A stretch of DNA of 64,000 nt from Bacilli bacterium (GCA_016283075.1 JAEEMF010000026.1:8565-72564); one strand, 5' to 3'. Shown: positions 17,462 through 26,647, counted from the first letter of the stretch. Notes: generated by a model not told the origin, from the letters alone. Translations and numbers: made by a program.

Positions 17462-18346
17462 ATGGAAAAGAAAAAGAAATATATAATATTAGTTGTTAGT
17501 ATAATAGCATTTAGTTTTCTTGTAGTACGTGGTTTTTCTTATGCTAAATATGCAACTGGTTCTATTTGGAATTATTATTTAAGATCTAAAGGTTTTTATT
17601 TTAATAGTGAAGATTTATCTACATCAGGTGTTACTAATGTTAATAATGCTTGGATAGGTGAGAATATTTACTTTGAATTAAATAATGGTCTTAATGAGTT
17701 AGTAGCAAGTGAAGTAGATATTAACTATACTGTTACTTGCAACATAACTAATAATGTTAAAGGAACTTGTAAAGTAAATAATTTAAGTAATTATTCAGGT
17801 ACACTTTCTAAATACCAGGTTTGTAAAAATAATACTGGTGATAATGTAGATGTATCTAAATATACAAAAGCTGAATGCGAAACAAATGGATATGAATATG
17901 GGTATGAAGTAACTAATAATGAATTATTCTTTAACCTAGAAGGTATTGATATTAATACTAAAGATTATGATGTAAGAGTTACTGCTACTTCAACTAGTCC
18001 ATATAGAAGAGTATTAATTGGGGATTATAACTTACACTTTGTAAATACTGATAATGAAGCATTATCAGTAAAAGTTAATAATCATAGTGATTACACTAAT
18101 TTAGTTATTACTAATTCTTATAATAGTAATAAATGTGCAAAAATTAGCTGGTCATCTAATGATATAAGTATATTATCTGATTATAAAGGACAGGTATATA
18201 CGACTGATAAGGATGGGTATGTTAATAGTATTAGTATTATAGTACCTTTAAAAAATAGTATAAATTATAACTTCTATAATAATGGAAGTACTTCTCTATC
18301 AGAGAAAGATTTTACTATATCCGAATCAAATACTTGCAATGAATAA
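17462..18346 (+). CDS. TasA-like exported protein with ARY-type leader variant
   Basis: 294 residues, AGGAGGAATT ahead of ATG. Hydrophobic leader, then GFSYAKYATGSIWNYYL, matching the Y-A-R/K-Y SipW-cognate pattern. The domain opens with YFELNNGLNELVASEVDINY instead of the usual LxPG motif and carries paired Cys (VTCNIT, GTCKV, QVCKN, AECET, SNKCAK, NTCNE). No wall anchor. Third exported product of this operon; likely a fibre or accessory subunit. Confidence 0.65.
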   Translation: MEKKKKYIILVVSIIAFSFLVVRGFSYAKYATGSIWNYYLRSKGFYFNSEDLSTSGVTNVNNAWIGENIYFELNNGLNELVASEVDINYTVTCNITNNVKGTCKVNNLSNYSGTLSKYQVCKNNTGDNVDVSKYTKAECETNGYEYGYEVTNNELFFNLEGIDINTKDYDVRVTATSTSPYRRVLIGDYNLHFVNTDNEALSVKVNNHSDYTNLVITNSYNSNKCAKISWSSNDISILSDYKGQVYTTDKDGYVNSISIIVPLKNSINYNFYNNGSTSLSEKDFTISESNTCNE

Positions 18347-18404
18347 TCTTGCTAGTTTATTTCTTTTATGTTATTATTATTTATAGATTAGGATAGGTGG
18401 ACAC

Positions 18405-18932
18405 ATGAACGTTTTAAAGAAAATCAAAAGTTTTATATTAACAGTGCTAGGGGTTGTATTTTTTGCATTTGCTCTAGCTATGACTATACTTTTATTAAAC
18501 TATAATAAATATGGAGTAACTCAATTTGGTGAAACATCAATTGTTTTAATAAAAAATAAGATAACTTCAGATCATTTCCAAAAAGGTGATTTAGTTATTG
18601 TTGAAGCTCAAACACTTGATACTATCAATGTTGGAGATGAAGTATTTGCTTATAAAGTAAATAAAGATGAATCAGTTACTATAGATGTTGGAGTAGTAGG
18701 AAACATCTATAAAGATTCAAATGCTATTGTATTTGAAAATGGTTCTTCTTATGATATGGAATATGTAGCAGGTACTGCTGTTAAAAAGTATGAAAAATGG
18801 GGAGGAATACTTGCATTTATTACATCTAAATGGGGATTCTTATTCCTTATTCTAGTACCAGGTTTCTTAATATTTATTTATGAATTATATGCTTTAATTG
18901 TTGAAATTAAGTATGGTTCAGATGTTTATTAA
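18405..18932 (+). CDS. Signal peptidase I (S26/SipW-like) paralogue lacking catalytic residues
   Basis: 175 residues with a TM segment at each end (about 10-32 and 135-165), the SipW topology. The S26 fold landmarks GDLVIVEA (61-68) and INVGDEVFAYK (74-84) are clear. Where the active enzyme encoded at 24010 has TGSMSPQ, 8 residues before GD, this protein has NKITSDH: no GSM motif and no Ser at the aligned position. Where that enzyme has THKVV, this one has TIDVGVV: no His. So it is probably not a protease; a substrate-binding or assembly factor is an inference. Last gene before a terminator. Confidence 0.65.
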   Translation: MNVLKKIKSFILTVLGVVFFAFALAMTILLLNYNKYGVTQFGETSIVLIKNKITSDHFQKGDLVIVEAQTLDTINVGDEVFAYKVNKDESVTIDVGVVGNIYKDSNAIVFENGSSYDMEYVAGTAVKKYEKWGGILAFITSKWGFLFLILVPGFLIFIYELYALIVEIKYGSDVY

Positions 18933-18939
18933 TAAAGTA

Positions 18940-18967
18940 AAAACTGATTAAAAATCAGTTTTTTTTT
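18940..18967 (+). terminator. Terminator of the second exported-protein operon
   Basis: AAAACTGATT / AATCAGTTTT arms (18940-18949, 18953-18962), then T run. Confidence 0.85.
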
Positions 18968-19068
18968 ATTTCTAAAATAGGTCCTTTTTGGTTGTATAAA
19001 AATCCTTCTTATGATAAAATAAATATGTATGGTATAAGAGGGTAATAAAGAATACGGGGTGTAGTAAT

Positions 19069-21294
19069 ATGAAAGGAAATAAAAAAGAAATTATTAGCAA
19101 AATAACTAATGTTGTACTTGATATTTTACTAGTTGTTTTCGCATTTATTTTGCTTATTTCAATTTACAAAAACATTCAAGTTAAAGTACTAGGAAAGAGT
19201 TATGCGGACTTCTTTGGGATTTCAGTATTTGAAGTTCAAACAGGTTCTATGACAGGTACAATAGGTATTAGTGATTGGATTATTGTTAAACAATCAGATA
19301 ATATTGAAGTAAATGATATTATTACATTTAAGAAAGATAATGACTTTATAACTCATAGAGTAGTAGAAAAGTATAAAGGTACTTATATTACTAAGGGTGA
19401 TGCTAATAGTGCTAAAGATGATCCTATTAGTAAAGAACAAATAGTAGGTAAAGTAGTAAAGATTATTCCTAAATTTGGAATTGTAAAAAGAACTTTATTT
19501 AATCCAATAGTACTTCTACTTCTTATAATCACAGTATACTTATTTAACTTCACATTTAAGAAGAAAAATAATGATGCTGCAATACCGAATAATAAATTAG
19601 ATATCTTAGTAGATAAACTTCTTGATAGAATCATTAATAAGATAGATGAAGAAAATAAAGTTAAAAATGAAAAGAAAGCTTTAAAAGCTAATAAGATTGT
19701 TAAGGTAGAAGAAGTTAAGAAAGAAGAAAAAGAAGAAAAGGTTGATCCTCTAGAAGCGATGCTAGAAGATGAAAAAGAAGAAACTTCTGAAATAGATAAA
19801 CCTACTATTGAAGAAATAGTAGAAAGCAAAGAAGTTATTGAAGAACCTAAAGAAGAAATGAAAGTTGAAGTTGAAAGTGTTCAAATAAATACTCCAATGC
19901 AACCAATATCAGAAAGTGAAGCTAAAGCTTTACATGAACAACTTGATAGTATGGAAGATGGAGAAGAAGTAACAGTAGAAGACTTAGGTAAGACTATGAC
20001 TTTTAGAGCAATTAGTGTTGACCTTGATGATTTATCTAGAACTTTTGAAGCAATAAGCCGTAATGAAGAACTTACTGCTAATCAAGAAAAGATAAAAGAA
20101 ATGATAAAAGAAAGTGAACCTGAGGAAGATAAAGAACCAAAAGATGATTCTATTATCAAAGGTAAACTTGATATGTTATCTAAGAAAGATAAAAGGAAAT
20201 TTAGTAATGTTCTAGATAGAACTATGTATCTTAAATCAAAAGAACTAGAAGAAATAATAGAAATACTAAATGATGAAAAGAAACTACTTCCTAATGAAGC
20301 TACAATCGAAGATAATTTCATTAAGATATATATTGATGCTAAATACTATAATCACTGTGGTAATAGTAATGCTGATTATAATAATAAAAATATGGTATCT
20401 AAATTAACTAAATTACTTTTAGAAGAAGCTGCTAATATGACTAATAGTTATAATGGTAACGATAAAGGATATAGTAATAAAGTTAATAAATATGCCAATA
20501 TGTTTATTACAGTATTACAACTAGAACAAGCATTTAATACATATGATGCTATAGATGATCTTAGAACTGAATATTTAAAAGTACTTGATAAAACATTTAG
20601 AAAGAGAAGCTATATTCCAAGAAGACAATTTGAAATAATAAATAGTATTATTAAAGTAGAAAGAAGCTATAGATCAATGATTAACTATATACTAAAGAAA
20701 GTTAATACAGAAATGTTTGAAATAGTATATAGTCCACTAAGTTCAAATAGAAAACTTGTAGCAACAAGTTTAAAACATAATATTGAATTTAGTAAAGTTT
20801 ATAGTGATTATATAATTGATAAGACTTATACTGAAGGTATAGTTGCAGAAGATAAAGTAATGGTTATGTTAACACTACTTACTTCTAAAATAACATCTGA
20901 TATATTAGACTATGATTTTTCTAAGAAATATATACTATATGTCCCTGGAACACTATATAGTAAAGATAATAAAGTTGCTCAGTTAATGAGAGTAATGAAT
21001 AATGATTTCTTAAAAGATAATATATTTATACTATGTCAGTATGAAGATTTAATGGAAAATAAAAAGGTTATAAAAAATCTTAAAAAGGTTGGCTTTAGAT
21101 TTGCTTTATCTTTAGATGAAGCAGTAAAAATTAATGATAAAGATCATCCAATGATTAATATTATGGATTATATCTTTATTAATAAGAGTAAATTTGATAC
21201 AGCAAATATTATTCCAAATCTTCCTGAGGAAGCAGCAGTGCATGTAATAAGTGAAGATATAGGAAGTAAAGTAGGTAATTTTGGTGGTGAATAA
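19069..21294 (+). CDS. SipW-type signal peptidase fused to a large cytosolic region
   Basis: 741 residues; GGGGTG ribosome site. Residues 1-161 form a SipW/archaeal-type S26 peptidase: TM1 (~14-32), VQTGSM with Ser60, NDFITHRVV with His96, TKGDANSAKDDP (Asp111 or Asp117), TM2 (~145-161). SipW releases TasA/camelysin-type proteins with a Ser-His mechanism. Residues ~165-370 are charged and repetitive in Lys/Glu, probably disordered or coiled; ~375-741 is an unrecognised globular, Asn/Lys-rich domain that must lie in the cytosol. B. subtilis SipW is only about 190 residues. The gene ends 2 bases before the AAA+ ATPase gene, so the tail may dock that ATPase. Confidence 0.8.
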   Translation: MKGNKKEIISKITNVVLDILLVVFAFILLISIYKNIQVKVLGKSYADFFGISVFEVQTGSMTGTIGISDWIIVKQSDNIEVNDIITFKKDNDFITHRVVEKYKGTYITKGDANSAKDDPISKEQIVGKVVKIIPKFGIVKRTLFNPIVLLLLIITVYLFNFTFKKKNNDAAIPNNKLDILVDKLLDRIINKIDEENKVKNEKKALKANKIVKVEEVKKEEKEEKVDPLEAMLEDEKEETSEIDKPTIEEIVESKEVIEEPKEEMKVEVESVQINTPMQPISESEAKALHEQLDSMEDGEEVTVEDLGKTMTFRAISVDLDDLSRTFEAISRNEELTANQEKIKEMIKESEPEEDKEPKDDSIIKGKLDMLSKKDKRKFSNVLDRTMYLKSKELEEIIEILNDEKKLLPNEATIEDNFIKIYIDAKYYNHCGNSNADYNNKNMVSKLTKLLLEEAANMTNSYNGNDKGYSNKVNKYANMFITVLQLEQAFNTYDAIDDLRTEYLKVLDKTFRKRSYIPRRQFEIINSIIKVERSYRSMINYILKKVNTEMFEIVYSPLSSNRKLVATSLKHNIEFSKVYSDYIIDKTYTEGIVAEDKVMVMLTLLTSKITSDILDYDFSKKYILYVPGTLYSKDNKVAQLMRVMNNDFLKDNIFILCQYEDLMENKKVIKNLKKVGFRFALSLDEAVKINDKDHPMINIMDYIFINKSKFDTANIIPNLPEEAAVHVISEDIGSKVGNFGGE

Positions 21295-21296
21295 TA

Positions 21297-22844
21297 ATGA
21301 ATACATTTTTTAGATTTTTTTACGAATTTATTTCAATATTCTTTGACGGACTTATATCTGCATTCAAAGGATTATTTAGTGGAATAGGAACTATGTTTAA
21401 CTTTAGTGATTATAGTAAAATCATTAATAGTTATAAAGATAGTTTTGAAGGTAAGGAGTGGCTATTTGTAGGTATCTCAGTTGCCTTTATAATAATTATA
21501 GTTGGTTTAATAGTAGTACTTATTTTCTTTGCAATAAGAAGATTTATAAGATATAGAACTACTAAATTAAATCAGAATGAATTATTAGATGAAATAAGTG
21601 AACTTAATGATAAAGTAAGAAAACTTATGAAAGAAAAAGATGAAATCCTTGCTATGAAAGTTTCTCAGCTTGGTATTAAACCAGGAGAGAAAGAAGAAGA
21701 GGAAAAGGATACTGATACTGAATCAGATGAGGAGGAAGTTCCAAAAGATCTTGAAGATAATCCAGATATTAGATTCCCTAAACTTGTTCAAATTGATAGA
21801 GAAAGAGAAGGATTTAAACCTAAGAATTATGGTAATAGTTTTACACTTGCAGAACTTATTGAAGACTTTAGATGTTATGCTGCAAGTCAGTTAAAACTAT
21901 ATTATGATTTAGATTTATTAAGACCATTCTTTGCAGGTCTTGCTTGTGGTAAGTTAATTATCTTACAAGGTATTTCTGGTACAGGTAAAACTTCCTTAGC
22001 ACATGCTTGGGGAAAATTTGTTAAACAAGATTCCTGTGTATCTCCAGTAGAACCATCTTGGAGAGATAAATCAGACTTCCTAGGATATTTCAATGAATTT
22101 ACTAAAAAATTCAATGAAACAAAAGCACTTGGTGAAATTTATAATGCAGGATTTGATGATGATATTCATACAATAATCCTAGATGAAATGAACTTAGCGC
22201 GTGTTGAATATTACTTTGCTGATTTACTATCTATCCTTGAAATGCCAGATAGAAGTGAATGGCTTGTTGATATCGTTCCATCTTCTTGGCCAAAAGATCC
22301 AAAGAATATTGTTAAAGGAAAATTAAGACTTCCTGGAAACCTTTGGTATATTGGTACAATCAATAACGATGACTCAACATTCATGGTAACAGATAAAGTA
22401 TATGACCGTGCTATGCCAATCGATATTAATACAAAAGTAGATCCATTTAAATGTAGAGAACAAGAAGCAATTGATATTAACTCAAGTTACTTAGAAAGCT
22501 TATTTGCTGAAGCTATAGATAAATATCCAGTATCAGCAAAAGGACTTGAACTTGTACATCAAATGGATGATTATGTAATAGCACATTTCCGTGTAGCATT
22601 TGGTAATCGTATTATGAAACAACTTAATACATTCGTACCAGTTTATGTTGCATGTGGAGGTAATGAATACTCCGGTATTGATTACTTTATAGCTAAAAAG
22701 ATATTACGTAAATTTGATCAATTAAGTATTACATTTATTCGTGATGAAATTGATCCATTTATTAACTGGTTAAATAAAAACTTTGGTAAGGGTGTAATGA
22801 AAGAATGCATTGCATACCTAGAAACAATTAAAAAGAATATTTAA
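21297..22844 (+). CDS. Membrane-tethered McrB-like AAA+ ATPase
   Basis: 515 residues. N-terminal amphipathic stretch, one TM (~54-80, WLFVGISVAFIIIIVGLIVV), coiled coil (~88-125), acidic linker (~130-155), then an AAA+ module: Walker A GISGTGKTS 225-233, Walker B IILDEMN 293-299, sensor-1 GTINND 353-358, DKVYDRAMPI with candidate Arg finger Arg371. ILDEMNLARVEYYFADLLSILE-type sequence is characteristic of the McrB/DUF2357-linked AAA clade. McrB hydrolyses GTP in a restriction complex; the nucleotide used here is unknown. No DNA-binding domain is present. Partner of the next gene. Confidence 0.85.
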   Translation: MNTFFRFFYEFISIFFDGLISAFKGLFSGIGTMFNFSDYSKIINSYKDSFEGKEWLFVGISVAFIIIIVGLIVVLIFFAIRRFIRYRTTKLNQNELLDEISELNDKVRKLMKEKDEILAMKVSQLGIKPGEKEEEEKDTDTESDEEEVPKDLEDNPDIRFPKLVQIDREREGFKPKNYGNSFTLAELIEDFRCYAASQLKLYYDLDLLRPFFAGLACGKLIILQGISGTGKTSLAHAWGKFVKQDSCVSPVEPSWRDKSDFLGYFNEFTKKFNETKALGEIYNAGFDDDIHTIILDEMNLARVEYYFADLLSILEMPDRSEWLVDIVPSSWPKDPKNIVKGKLRLPGNLWYIGTINNDDSTFMVTDKVYDRAMPIDINTKVDPFKCREQEAIDINSSYLESLFAEAIDKYPVSAKGLELVHQMDDYVIAHFRVAFGNRIMKQLNTFVPVYVACGGNEYSGIDYFIAKKILRKFDQLSITFIRDEIDPFINWLNKNFGKGVMKECIAYLETIKKNI

Positions 22845-22865
22845 TAAGAAGGGTAGTTGATTAAT

Positions 22866-23999
22866 ATGGCAAAGCTTTTAGAGAATTCTCTAGATGAACA
22901 GTTATATAAAGAAAGTGAATTATTTTCTAAGAAGTTAAATTCTTCTATGCATTTTAATTTGGACTTATCAGGAGATTTACTTGATTTTAGCTGGCTTGAT
23001 GAAATAGAAAAAGCTTGTCCATTTATTGACAATGTAGTTAGAAGACCAAAGCTAACACTTGTTAGAGAAGAGATTACCGTTAAAACTGAAAAATCAAAGA
23101 AAGTTAATGTGTCTAGCGTTAAAGATTTAGCTAGACACACTAACTATATTACTAAAGTAGACACTGCTAAAAGTGAAGTTAGACCAGAAAAAATTCTCGA
23201 TATTCGTAATGAAGAAACATATAATATCTATGAAAATAGATTTTTATATACTTTAATAAATAACTTAAATAGATTTTTAATGAAGAAAGAAGATTTACTT
23301 AAGAATTACGAAGTAGAAAATCATAAACTTCTAGAATATGTTGGTACTACTAAAACAAGTAATGCTGATGTAAGAATAGAAGTAAAATTAACTTCTACAG
23401 AAACTCCCGAAGAAGAAGGAGATAAAAAGTTAGAGAAGACAATTGAAGATGTCAAAGAAAGAGTAAAACAAATAAGAATATATGTTAATAGTTGGTACAA
23501 GAGTGAAATGATGAAAGCTCTTGAAAAAGCTAATGTTCCATTTGTTTTACCACCAATTAAGAAAACAAATATCTTCCTTAAAAATCCTAACTTCCAAGTA
23601 GCAATGGTACTATGGAATTATTTGCAAACATATGGTACAGATGATGAAGAACAACATAAAGAAGTTGTTGATAACTCAGGCGATGGAAATGTAATTAAGT
23701 TTCTTGATGAATCATTTATGTTTGATTACTTTATATTAAACTCTGTATCACAAAAGAAAAGAGAACAAAAAGAAAAACTATGTAAGGTATCAGTACTGAT
23801 GCTTACAGAACAACTAGATAAAACACTTAGATTCTTAAATGCTAATGGTTATGATTTATCTGAAGAAGAATTAATAGGTAAACTTACTAAACAAATGAGA
23901 GAAACTAAGAAAGCTAGACTAGTTGGGGCAGAGGATGTTAAAAAGAAATTTGAATCTGCTATAGATGAATACTTAGAAAGGACACAAGATTACTTGTAG
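22866..23999 (+). CDS. DUF2357 / McrC-like partner protein without nuclease
   Basis: 377 residues from ATG 22866 (AGAAGGG upstream; an in-frame TTG at 22857 is too close to that site). The stretch RRPKLTLVREEITV, VKDLARHTNYI, VRPEKILDIRNEETYNIYENRFLYTLINNL is the DUF2357 signature (RPxK, ETxxxxENRF) found in McrC-like proteins next to McrB-type ATPases. The PD-(D/E)XK nuclease usual at the C-terminus is not visible; instead residues ~190-377 are helical. It probably docks on the AAA+ ring and regulates it. No membrane segment. Confidence 0.75.
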   Translation: MAKLLENSLDEQLYKESELFSKKLNSSMHFNLDLSGDLLDFSWLDEIEKACPFIDNVVRRPKLTLVREEITVKTEKSKKVNVSSVKDLARHTNYITKVDTAKSEVRPEKILDIRNEETYNIYENRFLYTLINNLNRFLMKKEDLLKNYEVENHKLLEYVGTTKTSNADVRIEVKLTSTETPEEEGDKKLEKTIEDVKERVKQIRIYVNSWYKSEMMKALEKANVPFVLPPIKKTNIFLKNPNFQVAMVLWNYLQTYGTDDEEQHKEVVDNSGDGNVIKFLDESFMFDYFILNSVSQKKREQKEKLCKVSVLMLTEQLDKTLRFLNANGYDLSEEELIGKLTKQMRETKKARLVGAEDVKKKFESAIDEYLERTQDYL

Positions 24000-24009
24000 G
24001 AATTATAAT

Positions 24010-24579
24010 ATGAAAAATTTAAAAGATAATAAAATACTTAAAGTTTTAATGTTATTTGTAAGAATAGTCTTTGTATTCCTATTTATAGCATTTGTACTAA
24101 TGGTATGCTTACAAAGATTTAGTGGTAATAGAGTATCATTCTTTAAATATAGAATGTTTACTGTTGCTACTGGAAGTATGAGCCCACAATATGTTGTAGG
24201 TGATGTACTTGTTGCAAAAGAAACTAAACCTGAAGATATTAAAGTAGGGGATGTAGTTAGTTATTTAGGAACTAAAGGTAGTTTCAAAGATAAAGTTATT
24301 ACACATAAAGTTGTATCTATTGAAAAACAATTAAATGGTAGATACTTATTCCATACAAAAGGACTTACTAATGTAGTAGAAGATCCTGTTGTATCAGAAG
24401 AACAAGTCTATGGTGTAGTAAAAAGAAAACTATATACATTATCATTTGTATATAAAATAGTAGGTACTACACTTGGATTATTTATTTGTGTTATTTTACC
24501 TTTATTATATATTATTGGTTCAGAAGTATTAGCCTTCTTACTTGATAAAGAAGACAAACGTAGATCAATGGCAAAATAG
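24010..24579 (+). CDS. SipW-type signal peptidase, apparently active
   Basis: 189 residues, two TMs (~14-34 and 148-174). VATGSMSPQYVVGDVLV gives Ser56; DKVITHKVV gives His99; VVEDPVV holds an acidic residue, as in SipW/archaeal S26B enzymes which use Ser-His. Cuts leaders on the outer face of the membrane. Starts 10 bases after the DUF2357 gene and precedes a TasA-like gene, the normal sipW-tasA arrangement. Confidence 0.88.
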   Translation: MKNLKDNKILKVLMLFVRIVFVFLFIAFVLMVCLQRFSGNRVSFFKYRMFTVATGSMSPQYVVGDVLVAKETKPEDIKVGDVVSYLGTKGSFKDKVITHKVVSIEKQLNGRYLFHTKGLTNVVEDPVVSEEQVYGVVKRKLYTLSFVYKIVGTTLGLFICVILPLLYIIGSEVLAFLLDKEDKRRSMAK

Positions 24580-24610
24580 TCTTAAAATTATGCTCTAAAG
24601 GAGGTGTGAT

Positions 24611-25843
24611 ATGGATGAACATCAAAAACATAGATATAAAAAATATCTAAGAATTAACATAGTTTCATTATTCTTTATAGCAGTTTCGTTCATATCGGTA
24701 ACACTTGCTTGGTTCGCTTATAGTGGCCTTGCTAGAACCTCCATAGACGCGACAGTAAAAGCTTGGTATATAGAGTTTTCTAAAGGAAATGAAGAAGTAT
24801 CAAATGATATAGTTATTTCTTTAGAAAATATATCACCAGGTATGGAAACTATAAATGAAGTTGTTCATATAAAAAATTTAGGTGATTCAGATGCTGGTTT
24901 AAGATATCAAATATCTTCCGCAAGAATACTTGATACGGAATATGTACCTGATGAAAAAACTTTAACACCTGAAGAACTAGCAGATAAGCTTTCTCATGAT
25001 TATCCATTCCATGTAAATATAGAACTAGATAGATATTATGTAAAAGCTTTAGATGATGTAGGTACTACCTTTGAAGTATCAATTTCTTGGCCACTAGATG
25101 GGGGAACTGATGAAGATGATAGTACTTGGGGTAAACAAGCATATAACTTTCAAAAGAAAGAAGAAGATAGAAAAAAAGCCGATCCAACTTATGAAATAAG
25201 ACCAGCTATTAAAATAGAAATATCTGTTACTGCAGAACAATATATAGAATCTAATATATCAAGTGATTTTGATTATAATTTAGGAGATTTAGTTATATTT
25301 GATGTAGTAAATAATAGAAGCTGTGAAACAGTAGGTGGTAACTGTATTATTACTCATATAATTGATGTTAATTCAACACTAGGTAATAACTCAGTAACAC
25401 TTCTTCCAGATGTAAGAGATACATATGGAAGTGGTACATTTAGTGATTATAATACAGTACTAAGTACTATTACAGCAGGCTGGGGAGCAACAACAAGAGC
25501 TTTAACCGTACAAGATTTACTAAGATTTATTTCAACTGATATTACTAATTCAGTAATAGTAACAAATAATCTTTCAGATATTATTATAGGTAATTTAAAA
25601 TATGGAAGTAGAATGAATAATAATATTACAAATGTTATTAATTCTAATGCATATTATAAATATAGTTTAGATAAGTTTAGTTATCTATCTACTAATAGAT
25701 GTTACTGGACTAGTTCAAACTATAATACTAATGGATTTGCCTTTAAAAAGATAAATGATAGTACTGGTAAATTATATGAAGAAGATGCATCTAATACATG
25801 TAATATAGTACCAGTAATAATAGCTTCAAAAGCAAACTTATAG
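24611..25843 (+). CDS. TasA-like exported protein with C-terminal YWTSS domain
   Basis: 410 residues, AAGGAGGTG ribosome site. Leader ends SVTLAWFAYSGLARTSIDATV (SipW-cognate pattern, AWF), followed by a TasA-like N-terminal domain with ISPGMETINEVVHIKNLGD. Residues ~285-410 differ from the other subunits: TVQDLLRFI, then CYWTSSNYNTNGFAFK and NTCNIVPVIIAS, reminiscent of DUF1566/lectin-like modules in which a WTSS strand closes the fold. A binding function at the fibre surface is possible. Distal gene of the operon with peptidases and AAA+ ATPase. Confidence 0.75.
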   Translation: MDEHQKHRYKKYLRINIVSLFFIAVSFISVTLAWFAYSGLARTSIDATVKAWYIEFSKGNEEVSNDIVISLENISPGMETINEVVHIKNLGDSDAGLRYQISSARILDTEYVPDEKTLTPEELADKLSHDYPFHVNIELDRYYVKALDDVGTTFEVSISWPLDGGTDEDDSTWGKQAYNFQKKEEDRKKADPTYEIRPAIKIEISVTAEQYIESNISSDFDYNLGDLVIFDVVNNRSCETVGGNCIITHIIDVNSTLGNNSVTLLPDVRDTYGSGTFSDYNTVLSTITAGWGATTRALTVQDLLRFISTDITNSVIVTNNLSDIIIGNLKYGSRMNNNITNVINSNAYYKYSLDKFSYLSTNRCYWTSSNYNTNGFAFKKINDSTGKLYEEDASNTCNIVPVIIASKANL

Positions 25844-25905
25844 GACTTTAAAAAGTCCTTTTTTAGTGCATAAGAAAAGCAAGATGTGGCGTCTTGCTTT
25901 TCTTA
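25842..25905. terminator. Double terminator between convergent genes
   Basis: First hairpin AGGACTTT / AAAGTCCT (25842-25849, 25852-25859) with T run on the plus strand; second, perfect 14-base arms 25871-25884 and 25892-25905, serving the minus-strand gene. Confidence 0.85.
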
Positions 25906-25920
25906 TATAATAGTGGAAAT

Positions 25921-26550
25921 TTATTCTGCCATTCTTTGGCTGAAAGTTATGTTTGCTGCGATTGTGAATGAAGTATCTTCAGTAGCTGCATTTAATCCAA
26001 CTTCTGTGTCATCTTCATCATTCATAAGTTCATCTTGTCCTTCGTACCATTCAAAGTAAACTCTAACAGTATATGTATTAAACTTGAAGTTATCAGTTTG
26101 ATTATCATAATTTAAACTTCCTGTTATTTTGTTGCTATTAAGTGTAGTAAATACTAAGTTGTCTTCATTAGTATTTTCATCAATGATTGCGTATTTAGAA
26201 ATTACTAAGTCAGGCATATTTGTGTTATCATAATCAAGTGTTATTTCATAATCAAATGATAATTCTACGTTGCTAGGGTCTATTTCAATGTCGAAATATC
26301 CTGTTGATGAAGGGGCTAATGTGCCTTCTTTGACGTTTTCATTAGGAATGATTGTAGGAGCAATAGTAATTGATGAAGTAGATCCATCTGTAATATCATT
26401 ATTACCATTGATAAGAATTTGCCATTTTGCAAATGCTGCATCAATATTACCAGTTGTATTAGCAACATATCTAGAGTAAGTATTACTCATCATTGATAGT
26501 GTAAGTGATAGCGAAATAAGTAAAATTAATACTCTAAATTTCTTACTCAT
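25921..26550 (-). CDS. TasA/camelysin-like exported protein with SRY leader
   Basis: 209 residues on the minus strand. The leader is textbook SipW-cognate: LSLTLSMMSNTYSRYVANTT, then AAFAKWQILING. It continues with the LAPSSTGYFDIEIDPS and SFDYEITLDYDNT strands of TasA-like domains and ends AANITFSQRMAE. Ribosome site AGAAGGGAG. Own promoter (see 26578-26606), so expression can be uncoupled from the plus-strand operons. Probably the classic TasA-like subunit of the locus. Confidence 0.85.
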   Translation of the reverse strand: MSKKFRVLILLISLSLTLSMMSNTYSRYVANTTGNIDAAFAKWQILINGNNDITDGSTSSITIAPTIIPNENVKEGTLAPSSTGYFDIEIDPSNVELSFDYEITLDYDNTNMPDLVISKYAIIDENTNEDNLVFTTLNSNKITGSLNYDNQTDNFKFNTYTVRVYFEWYEGQDELMNDEDDTEVGLNAATEDTSFTIAANITFSQRMAE

Positions 26551-26577
26551 ACATCATTTCTCCCTTCTTGTACTTTA

Positions 26578-26606
26578 ATTATATATATATTCGACACTTA
26601 TATCAA
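26578..26606 (-). promoter_or_regulatory. Promoter of the minus-strand TasA-like gene
   Basis: On the minus strand TTGATA (26606-26601), 17-base spacer, TATAAT (26583-26578), 27 bases before the start codon. Confidence 0.8.
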
Positions 26607-26647
26607 TAGAAATATGTAAAATTTATGTGTAAAATAGTACATTTTAG

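Noticed and set aside
19383..19829. Long open frame on the minus strand within the fused signal peptidase gene
   Set aside because: It is the mirror of the Lys/Glu-rich stretch on the coding strand (Ser/Phe/Leu-rich product), with no ribosome site. The same holds for the other antisense frames.
21297..23999. McrBC-type restriction system
   Set aside because: No DNA-binding domain, a membrane anchor on the ATPase, no visible nuclease, and export genes on both sides.
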